Part shown: positions 49,518 to 58,053 of the stretch, in pieces
Layout of the letters: every line of letters begins with the position of its first letter
Numbering within the stretch: position 1 is the first letter of the stretch
Assembly: GCA_022818135.1 (NCBI GenBank)
Contig: JAFMSR010000018.1
Span: 39,133,234 to 39,197,233, forward strand
Length of the DNA: 64,000 bases
Source: Saxidomus purpurata
Taxonomy: Eukaryota; Mollusca; Bivalvia; Venerida; Veneridae
Reading direction: 5' to 3'
The notes under the pieces: model-generated
Database searches by the model: none
What the model was told of the DNA's origin: nothing
What the model saw: the letters and a program-made list of their open reading frames with translations, nothing else
Program-made: the position numbers and the translations under genes

Positions 49518-49959
49518 TGGTTGTCTCCCTTGCCAAATAACTGGGTTGGTCAACCCCATATAAAAACAGCATTTTCTGGTGCCTGAGAGACTAATCTGTT
49601 CGAAAAATGTAATTTCATTGGTCAACACCCTATAGGTGGGTATGATACAGGGTCCCCTTTTGACTAGAGTTATAATGTAAGTCAATGGGGAAAACAATAG
49701 GAGTATCTGACCTTGAGGAGCGGTCAAGTTGAAGTGTATCTCTACATTGTCACCGGGTCAAAGGTTGTAAACTAAATTGGTCATAATTTAGGTCGAAAAC
49801 TTGTAAACAGACGTTTGCTTTGGGTCATATTAGAAACTCAGTTAGGATGCTTGTTCATATGAAGTTGGTAAATTTTGTTTTTCGAAATAAATCTGTATTT
49901 GCTAGATTCTTCTTCTACTTCCAAACCAAACCGATATTCACCCGTTGAGCACAATTATT

Positions 49960-50175
49960 TGGACTAAGGGGCTCAAGATAGTGTTAAATCTCCAAAACCC
50001 CTAGTCAGAATTTAATGGTATTGCACAGAAGTGATAAGCACCATGCGTAGTTGTGCATGGTCGATGTTTCGGGTCACTAGATCAAAGGTCACAGGGGCTT
50101 GAGGTAGTAAAATCTTGTGAGCTTTTATTCTCCAAAACCCCTGGCGAGAATTTAATTATACTTCACAGAAGTTCA
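49960..50175 (+). repeat. two-unit direct repeat
   Basis: 'ctccaaaacccctagtcaga' with 'atttaatggtattgcacag' at about 49991-50030 recurs as 'ctccaaaacccctggcgaga' with 'atttaattatacttcacag' at about 50132-50170; 'ggggctcaagatag'/'ggggcttgaggtag' precede both. A related phrase set is at 61770-62060. Confidence 0.5.
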
Positions 50176-50324
50176 CATAGTTCACATAGTATGAGGCCGA
50201 ATATGTTACACATATAAGCATATAGCTTGTTAGGCCTATGTTAGTGTTTTCCCTGTTGATAATGATCTTATGAAGATCAAAATTAGCTATTAATTTTGCT
50301 AAAATTAAAAGTGCTAATAATTTA

Positions 50325-51306
50325 GGAAGTGTCTAGAGAACCGGAACCGGTTCCCTAGACAGCGACCTTAGCGAACCGGAATTAATATTCGGACGAATTA
50401 TTTGGCGTGTTGTTATCGGCACGTTTATTGATACAGCTATATAAACAATGCATATGTTGATTATTATTGTTATCATCACGAGGAGCTCTGATCATGGCCC
50501 GTCGACCCTGTTAAGAGTCAGTTTAGCCCTGAAAAGGACTGTTTTCAGAGCCTCTGGTTCAGGAAGGCATGACTGATGCTGTCGGTGAACTTAAAGTCAA
50601 CATCACTTCTAAACACACCATCACGTCTGTCTAAAACGTCATTGTTCATTAACTCTGGACCATGTGACCATATTTTGTCAAGTGGGAGTTTCAACAAGGT
50701 CTTGTTAAGACGTCTGCATAACTTGTATCGACGTTGATGACAATGGAAGAGGCTCTCAAATACGACGTGCTGAACACCACAGCTGCGGAATTCATTTCTT
50801 ATATCAAGTAGGGCATGGAGTAACTGATGATTGTTAAATTTTTCTATATCATTTTTACCTATCTGTATGAAGACTGTATGAAGACTATGTCAAACTTCGC
50901 CAGCTTCCACCTGCGTAACTTCTGCAACAACCCGACGACTATTAATCCTCCTGTCCCATGTGCTTCACCGCGAAATGGTAGATCATTGTGTAGACTACCA
51001 TTTCGCCAGCGTACACATAGACATCATATTAAAACCGGAAGTGCGGAAGGCGAAGGAGATCAATTCGACAATCGACACATTGAAAACTAATGCAAATAAA
51101 CTGATAATCCCACATTTTTCTTGTTTAAATGGAAGTTTTCACTTTATAATTATGAGATAATATATTTTCTTATCACAATTACCTGTAATATATGCAGGAA
51201 AACAATTCCGGTTCGCTAGTGTATAGATGGATATAGGCTAGAGAACCGATTCCGGTTCGCTAAGGTCGCTGTCTAGGGAACCGGTTCCGGTTCTCTAGAC
51301 ACTGCC
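50325..51306. mobile_element. 982-bp element with 58-bp TIRs and 9-bp duplication
   Basis: The terminal inverted repeats begin GG(A/C)AGTGTCTAGAGAACC and match over 58 bp with one mismatch. AATAATTTA flanks it on both sides (50316-50324 and 51307-51315), a 9-bp target duplication, which suggests a Mutator-like element (inference). It lies inside the 3' UTR of the CR1-like LINE. Inside, the minus strand is open from about 50880 to the stop at 50545-50547. A 12-bp-stem hairpin lies at 50970-51006. No transposase. Confidence 0.8.
50545..50880 (-). pseudogene. degenerate open frame inside the 982-bp element
   Basis: About 110 codons are open on the minus strand, ending in TGA. The C-terminal part has the spacing Arg-Arg-Tyr...Arg-Arg-Leu-Asn, then His-Gly, then RRDGVF and DFKFTDSISHAFLNQRL. 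This recalls the C-terminal block of SGNH-type domains found in some mobile elements ('DGVH...'), but the catalytic His position is Phe. No convincing start codon. It could equally be a captured fragment of a host or element gene. Function unknown. Confidence 0.25.
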
Positions 51307-51310
51307 AATA

Positions 51311-51847
51311 ATTTAGCTCAAAAATAACAGTATGAGCTACTGTTCAAGTAGTCTTACTATTTCGACTTCGAAGGCAAACCGAATTTATAGGCTGATATTT
51401 TATAGTTGTTCACCTTCTACGGCGTAGAGGTGTGACAGTTATAAAATATCAGATCTGTGAAAGGGGTCACACTGAAACGCCAAATTAATTAGGCTACTGT
51501 TCAAGGTATAATAGTAGATTAATTAATTACTATCATTAAGTTGGGTGTTAAACATTTGACAATGGTAACAGTACTGTGTGTACTGTTGAAAGATAATATG
51601 ACTAATTATCTTCAGAATGGACAATTTAAAACATATATTTACAAGTTGCTATGAACTGTCTTGTCTGCCTTATTAGCACAAAAATAACAGTATGGTATAA
51701 TAGTAAATTAATTACTATCATTAAATTGAGTGTTAAACATTTAGCAATGGTAACAGTACTGTGTGTACTGTTGAATGAGAATATGACTAATTATTATCAG
51801 AATGGACAGATTAAAAACATATTATTTACAAGTTGCTATGAACTGTC
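51311..51847 (-). repeat. LINE 3' UTR, tandem 170-190 bp units with nested hairpin element
   Basis: Segments 51683-51857 and about 51500-51660 are direct repeats ('gtataatagtaaattaatta', 'ggtaacagtactgtgtgtac', 'acaagttgctatgaactgtc'), the first reaching into the ORF2 stop. A third partial start ('caaaaataacagtatg') is at 51319-51334. A 144-bp hairpin element (51349-51492) is inserted in the second unit and flanked by GCTACTGTTCAAG on both sides (51336-51348, 51493-51505). Its core pairs CTGATATTTTATAGTTGTTC with its near-complement. Confidence 0.65.
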
Positions 51848-54730
51848 TTATTTGTAACATAGGCGTTCAAATTTCGATTCTTGGATCCAGTGTTTATTAA
51901 GTCTACGCTTGAAGGCATTTATTGAGGGCGCAGAAACCACCTGTTCTGGAATTTTGTTCCAGGTGTTAACCACTCTTTGACTGAAAAAGGAACTTTTAAG
52001 TTCAGTGTTTGATCTTTTTTTATAAATCTGACGGGAATTTGCTCTTCTGAGTGAGTTAGACAATCCTGGATTATCTCTCTGAGGAAAATAACTGCCCCCA
52101 CTAACAATGTCCTTTCCTTCAAGTATCTTATAGACTTGGATCATGTCTGCACGTTCACGTCTGTATTCTAGACTTGGTATTCCCAGTGTTTTTATTTTTT
52201 CTGAGTATGGCAAGTGATTTAACCCCTGGACCATTCTTGAGGCTCTTCGCTGGACATTTTCTAGGGCTGTTTGGTCCTTTTTTAGCCTTGGTGACCAGAC
52301 TGGGGAGGCATACTCAAGATGTGGTCTTACTAGTGCTTTAAAAAGCTGTAAAAACATTTCTTTTGACATGTATGAAAAGGTTTTGCTTATCAAGCCTAGA
52401 ATTTGGTTGGCTTTTTTTACTTTATTGCTAACATGTGTTGTAAACTTTAGTTCATTATCAATTAAAACTCCCAAATCGCGTTGGCTTGTGACCTGTTCAA
52501 TTTCCTGAATTTTGTTATCTTTGTCTTTAATAAAATAAGAATCTGATTGACCTCTTCCAATGTGCATGGATTTACACTTGTTTACGTTGAACACAAGGTT
52601 CCATTTTTTAGCCCAGTCACAGGCCTCAAAAATATCATCCTGAAGACTGATGGAGTTGTCATTTGCAGATGTGGTTGTATAAAGTTTGCTGTCATCTGCA
52701 AATAATTTTAATGTACTTTTGATAACATCTGGCATATCATTTATAAAAAGGAGAAAAAGTAATAATACTGAGCCTTGTGGTACACCACTTTTTACCATCC
52801 CCCAGTTTGATGTTTTCCCATTAACCACTACTCTCTGAGTTCTCCCATGCAAAAAATCCCTTGTCCATTCTAACAGTTGCCCCCTTATTCCATAGGCCCA
52901 GACTTTTTTCAATAACCTTTCATGTGCCACTTTGTCAAAAGCTGCTTTATAGTCCAAATAGATTATATCTAATTCACTACCATTATCTATTCTGTCTGTC
53001 CAATTATCTAGACAGTCTAAAAGTTGAGTTGTGCATGACCTATTTCTTCTAAAACCATGTTGGTGGATGGAAAGGAGGTTATTATTTTCAAGATGTTCAA
53101 CAATTTCTTGTTTGACAACTCTTTCCATTACCCTACAACAGACAGAGGTCAGGCTTATTGGCCTGTAATTTTCAGCCTTTGATTTTGGCCCTGCCTTATA
53201 TATGGCAGTAACATTTGCCATTTTCCATTGGTCAGGTAACTTCCCTTGTTGTATCGATTTCTTAAATATTATAGATAGTGGCTTAACTAGACTGTATTTG
53301 CATTCTTTTATTATTCTGGGATGAATTTGGTCTGGACCTTGAGCCTTTGATGCCTCAACTGTTTCAAGAATTTTCATTAATTTTTCTTCTGTTATTTCTA
53401 TTGTTTCTAAAATTTCGCTAGTTCTAGGAAGCATTTCTGGAATATCCCTTGTATCTTCATTTGTGAAGACTGAAAGGAAGTGTTGATTTAGGGTTTCTGC
53501 AATTTCTTGATCATTTATGGTGACACTGTCATCTTGCCTTTTGAGGTTACATACTGATACACTGGTTTTAGAATTATGTCTAACATATTTCCAGAATCTG
53601 TTTGGTTGTTCTTTTATATTTTTTGCAATATTCTTTTCAAATTCATATTTTGACCTTCTAAGTTCATATAGTGCAGTGTTTCTTGCAACTTTGTATTTTT
53701 TAAAAGTGTACTGGTTTCTTTTGAACTTAAATTTTGTCCATTTCCTTCTTTTATCTTTAACTGCATCTTTTGCTTGTTTATCTAACCATGGGTATCCCTC
53801 GCAGTCTGGAGACGAATTGCAAAATGGTATATGTTTTCCCTGTATATTTCTCAGTAATTCACAAAATTTGTCCCAGGCTGCCTGAACTCCCATGCTCTCC
53901 AAGATGCTTTCCCAGTTATGTGCTGAAAGTTCAGCATTCATTGATTTGTAATCCCCTTTATGATATTGAAATTTTGATTCCAAATTCTTGTTCTTTTCTA
54001 TATAACATTTAAAGTCTAAACTTAATACCAGATGGTCGCTTTTCCCTAGACTTGGTAAGTAGGTGATACAATCAACCATGTTTTCCTCATTGGTGAAAAC
54101 GAGATCTAGTAAAGAGGGTTGTTGGTTATCTCTGTATCTCGTGCATTCCCTAATATGCTGATATAAAAATAAGTCTTTTGATCCTTCTAGAAAAACAGTG
54201 TCTATATGATTCTCACTTACTAGAGAGGATTCATTGGACCAGTTTATGTTTGGGAAATTATAATCTCCCAGTATTAAAAGATGAGAAAAGCTTTTCCTAT
54301 GTATATGTTCTAATAAGTATAGTAAGGATTGTACTTGGTCTAGGCTTCCTCCCGGGCTTCTATAGATACAGCCAACGAGTAGTTTATCATTTCCTTTAAG
54401 GATTATTTCTATCCATACTGATTCTTGGAATGAAGTAGCAAATTGTACACTGTTGGCTTTTAAATATTCCTTGACATAAATTATTACTCCTCTTCCATCT
54501 TTTTTTCCCGTTGTAAACATGCTGTAACCAGAGAGATGGTAAGTTTCATCTACTATGTCTATACTAGAGTGTTTAGGATAGATTTCTGTTATACCAATGA
54601 TGTCTGGTTTATTTTCTAAAATTAGTGATTGAAGTTCTGATTTTTTTTCTTTTGTCAACGTATCAGCGTTGGTATACAGGACGCCTAGGCCATTCTTTTG
54701 ATTAAAAATACACTGTTTGTTAAAAGTGTC
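51848..54730 (-). CDS. LINE ORF2: endonuclease and reverse transcriptase
   Basis: Open on the minus strand from 54730 to the stop at 51848, about 960 codons without interruption. Counting from the TTG at 54658: an APE-type endonuclease in residues 1-235 (ITEIYP, GDYNFP near 130, a GKSDHLVLS end), a linker, then reverse transcriptase at about 470-730 (NYRPISLTSV, YLDYKAAFDKV, SGVPQGSVL near 620, FADDSKLY near 650). The C-terminal domain has LVRPHLEYASPVW, NVQRRASRMV and VVNTWNKIPEQVV, the CR1 style. Upstream of the endonuclease is GVLYTNADTL, the usual start region. No ATG precedes the endonuclease and a TAG lies at 54733-54731, so the start is unclear. The enzyme nicks DNA and copies its own RNA at the target. 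Confidence 0.92.
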   Translation of the reverse strand, partial: DTFNKQCIFNQKNGLGVLYTNADTLTKEKKSELQSLILENKPDIIGITEIYPKHSSIDIVDETYHLSGYSMFTTGKKDGRGVIIYVKEYLKANSVQFATSFQESVWIEIILKGNDKLLVGCIYRSPGGSLDQVQSLLYLLEHIHRKSFSHLLILGDYNFPNINWSNESSLVSENHIDTVFLEGSKDLFLYQHIRECTRYRDNQQPSLLDLVFTNEENMVDCITYLPSLGKSDHLVLSLDFKCYIEKNKNLESKFQYHKGDYKSMNAELSAHNWESILESMGVQAAWDKFCELLRNIQGKHIPFCNSSPDCEGYPWLDKQAKDAVKDKRRKWTKFKFKRNQYTFKKYKVARNTALYELRRSKYEFEKNIAKNIKEQPNRFWKYVRHNSKTSVSVCNLKRQDDSVTINDQEIAETLNQHFLSVFTNEDTRDIPEMLPRTSEILETIEITEEKLMKILETVEASKAQGPDQIHPRIIKECKYSLVKPLSIIFKKSIQQGKLPDQWKMANVTAIYKAGPKSKAENYRPISLTSVCCRVMERVVKQEIVEHLENNNLLSIHQHGFRRNRSCTTQLLDCLDNWTDRIDNGSELDIIYLDYKAAFDKVAHERLLKKVWAYGIRGQLLEWTRDFLHGRTQRVVVNGKTSNWGMVKSGVPQGSVLLLFLLFINDMPDVIKSTLKLFADDSKLYTTTSANDNSISLQDDIFEACDWAKKWNLVFNVNKCKSMHIGRGQSDSYFIKDKDNKIQEIEQVTSQRDLGVLIDNELKFTTHVSNKVKKANQILGLISKTFSYMSKEMFLQLFKALVRPHLEYASPVWSPRLKKDQTALENVQRRASRMVQGLNHLPYSEKIKTLGIPSLEYRRERADMIQVYKILEGKDIVSGGSYFPQRDNPGLSNSLRRANSRQIYKKRSNTELKSSFFSQRVVNTWNKIPEQVVSAPSINAFKRRLNKHWIQESKFERLCYK

Positions 54731-54808
54731 TATTGTATAGCTAAAATCGTTATTTACACTTAAAAAGTTTCCTCCATCTTCAGAATTTAGAGGGCTAAAA
54801 GAGGATTC

Positions 54809-56944
54809 AAGGGGTCGAACGTGTACCGGTTCGATAAATTTTTAAGTCAGGTCTAAAAGTTTGATAGACTAACATGGTGGCAATTTGGAGTGTAAACAAA
54901 CTTTCAGGTCGGTATTTTTTCAGATTTTAGCGGAAGTTTACAATTCTTATCTGATTATTGTTGTGCATCATGTGGAGGTATGTTTATGGTTTATTTCTAT
55001 AAATTTCCAAAGCTACAGGTATCGTATTTAAAAAGTTATTGAAGGGCAACTGACAACTGTCTGTATTCCGTTGGTAACAAAATCCTTAATTTTGAGCACA
55101 ATATGTAAAAACACTATGTCCCATTCATATTTTTGCGTTTTTTTCTAGCATCATACAGCTATATGACAAATTCAAACGGGTGCCAATTAAGAAATTAACT
55201 CCCTAGCCAATTATTTCTTGTGTACGAATGACTTATGGTTAGATACATTTACTGTACGCTAGAAAAGGTTAGACATGTAAACCATTTTAGCTAAAATAAC
55301 TCAAAGCTGGAGTCTTAAACTGGCAAAGACTTGATAATGCTAATAATGAAATCGACTTTTGTTTGAAATCTGGTGATCTTGGACCCTTCAATTGTGTATG
55401 TGTATGCAAGAACTAGGTTCCTGGTGTATGTTGTTCAGTGATCGTCTTGAAGTTAAATTATTTAGTATCTGTGCAATGAAGTTTAGGTGGTTGGTCAACG
55501 TTTGTTGACATGAAAGCTTCTTCCCGCAGATGCCACAACTTGTGTCGTCATTTTCAGAACTGAAACGAGAGAAAACTGTCTGTCACATCGCCGTACGGTC
55601 ACTGTTATGAAAAATATGTTTTCTACCATGTAGATCTATATGTAAATCTATAGACCAAATAATCAATCATACGTCGTCTCGTCATTAGCATCATATACTA
55701 GTACAAGGAGAAAGTATAATGATATACCGTGTAAACCTAGAAATTATTTCGCGCGTTTTAAGTAAGCGAAATTCGCGACACAGTCGATCCGCGAACTTAA
55801 GTAGTAGGACTAACACAACAGTGTCATTTTGTGGATTTATCGTGCTGAAATGAAATTTATTTTGTGTAAAGAATTTCCGGAAGTTACACACGAAAACAAA
55901 TATTTCTTAAGATCCGTTACCCGAAATATTCACCGAAACTTACTGCTTTAGAAGTATATTGACTGAAGGGTGGTGATGTTTTTTATTCTATTACAAAAAA
56001 AGATAGATCTAGAAACGTTTAAAACATCTAGTTTTGAGTAAACATAGAGTTAATATATCATAACATAAGATTCATTTCTAATTAAGCCATTACTGATGAC
56101 ATCAGAGAAATTAAATGAAATCGAGGCTGTCTAAACATTAATGAGTCCCACTGTGTATAAAACCAGTATGGATTCAGATCCGGTTGCATATTGTGTACTG
56201 CAACTCTGGGCACATCTCTTGATAATGCGGGGACGGGAGAGTATCTAGTATTCACGTCCAATCTCCACACTCTCTATTCTACGTTTTTACCATTCTGTAA
56301 AATTAACTTCAAATCAAAGCAAAATAGCGGCGGGTTATACACGGTATACGGAACTATGATCAATATGGATCTTATTGAATGATCCAAAGTGCACCGATTG
56401 TTTATAGTTGTATTGAAATTCAGTAGAAATATTTTTAGAAGTTATTCCATTTACACTTTATGTCACAAAGTGCAGGAACCAAAATTTATGCGTACAGTAA
56501 TTTTATCTAACGAAAAGCCATGCATACAGTAAGGAAAACGGAAAAATTCTACAGACGATGAACGATTGAATATCAGTTTTCGTTTGGACCGTGAATGAAA
56601 AACAGAAAGACGTATTTCTATGCTAGAAGTAGAGGAACAACTGCTTGCAAATTATGGAAAATGTGTCATTTTTGAACTCGTGCCAAAGTGATGTTTACAT
56701 TTGCGACCACGAATGCATTCAATAACTTTTTCATCTTGTTGTATTTAGTGCTTTAAGTTGAATACTCACAAGCAGAAATAACGTCTCCACCAACTGCACA
56801 AGATGATTAAAACATGCAGTCGGAAAAATATGAAAAAACAATCACCTACCTACTTTCGGTTTGCTCAAATCCTTCCATTTTAGTCCATCAAACTTTTAGA
56901 CCTGACTTAAAAATTTATCGAACCGGTACACGTTCGACCCCTTG
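54809..56944. mobile_element. 2136-bp TIR element inserted in the LINE
   Basis: Ends CAAGGGGTCGAACGTGTACC and its complement; the inverted repeats match perfectly for 58 bp and for about 68 of 70 overall. GGATT flanks both sides (54804-54808, 56945-56949), a 5-bp target duplication. The right-hand duplication overlaps the stop codon of LINE ORF1. The inside has no transposase and no recognised gene; the longest frames (about 65 codons, such as 55691-55891 minus) look like chance. A 5-bp duplication occurs in Transib and some hAT groups, but the ends do not clearly match either, so the superfamily is open. Confidence 0.85.
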
Positions 56945-56948
56945 GGAT

Positions 56949-58016
56949 TTAATCTCGCAGCAGCGTTGGTGATTGTGGATCCTCTTGAGTAGCAGTATTT
57001 TTTGCCTGACTATTGATCCCCCCAGGAACAGTCACATCATTTATTGATGAATTCATGTACTGACTAAGGTCATTTGGGATTTCTATCACTGTTCTGTTAT
57101 TTATGAGTGGTTGTGCTTGTTCTTTATAGGGCGAAGCTTCCATCTGTTCTTCTGCTTTTTCTTTTTTACTGGCATCTCTCTTCTTTCTTCCCTTTGCTCT
57201 ATTGTGAGGTCTCTAGCAAATACATTTTTTTTTAACCTTTCTTCAATATCACTTTTATCAATATTTCTTGATTTTTCAAGGAGTATTTTTCTTTCTTTTT
57301 TGTTGCTCAAGATGACTTTAAGAACTCTTGGATTTTCTTGATTTGTAAATTTTCCCATCCTGAACATGGTTTCAAATTTAACTGTTGGGATCCCAAATTG
57401 GTTAGCCACTTGAAGGAAGTTCTTCTTTTTTCCGGTTTAAACTGTTTTTACTTTTGGGCTCTGGAAAGTTGAAGGCAACAATGTTGTTTTCCCTTGATCT
57501 TCGATCTTCATACTCTTTGTGTCTGTCATCTACCAGTTTCTTTAGGTCATCTTTTACGTCTGTAACAACAGATTCTTTTAGATTGGACATTTTCTTTTCA
57601 ATTCTTATTTCTGTATTAATTTGAACTGAGGTTAATTGTTTTTCTAATTTCGATATTCTTGTTTCTTGTTGGGACTTCATATCTTGAATGTCTTCATGAA
57701 TTCTATCGAGTTTAGAAGCGGTTGTTTTGCAAAATTTGCATGACCAGTTGAAACTATCAAGCATTCCAGTTTTCAGAAGAGCAACGACATCTGGATTAAG
57801 TTCAGTACAGTTAGGGCAGAATTTTAGGTTGCATTGGTTGCACTGGGTAAAGTCAATACTCTTAGCTACAACGTTGCATTTTGCACATTTCTGATCCTGG
57901 GGTGGACTTCTTATGACATCAAATTTTCTGTTGGCTGCTGGTTCCATCCCTCCTATTTGTTCGAAGATAGATTTCTTAGGAGTACTTGTTGCTGGCAGTC
58001 CAGTTCTAGATGCCAT
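56949..58016 (-). pseudogene. LINE ORF1: Cys-rich finger, coiled coil, RRM-like (two frameshifts)
   Basis: ATG at 58016 opens 204 codons. Eight cysteines in four CxxC pairs (residues 44/47, 59/62, 67/70, 93/96) form a PHD-like finger, though without the usual His. A charged, probably coiled-coil stretch follows (about 100-175), then RENNIVAFNFPEP, the start of an RRM-like domain. The frame then shifts at an A6 run (about 57430) and continues as ANQFGIPTVKFETMFRMGKF and NPRVLKVILSNKKERKILLE (to 57101). A second shift at another A6 run (about 57170) leads to a 64-residue tail ending SPTLLRD at 56949. ORF1 proteins bind LINE RNA. Both breaks are at homopolymers, so sequencing error is possible. 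Confidence 0.75.
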
Positions 58017-58053
58017 TTCAAACTCAATGAATGACTATGATGTTAGTCTTGGC

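Noticed and set aside
50530..50560. Histone-type 3' stem-loop
   Set aside because: The stem and flanks do not match the conserved consensus, and no histone gene is nearby.
53517..53885. 122-codon plus-strand open frame
   Set aside because: Shadow of LINE ORF2, which is clearly coding on the minus strand.
54700..54735. Programmed frameshift into LINE ORF2 at a TTTAAAC heptamer
   Set aside because: The frame relation needed is +1, opposite to what that heptamer supports, and the upstream frame is not clearly coding; a simple indel is more likely.
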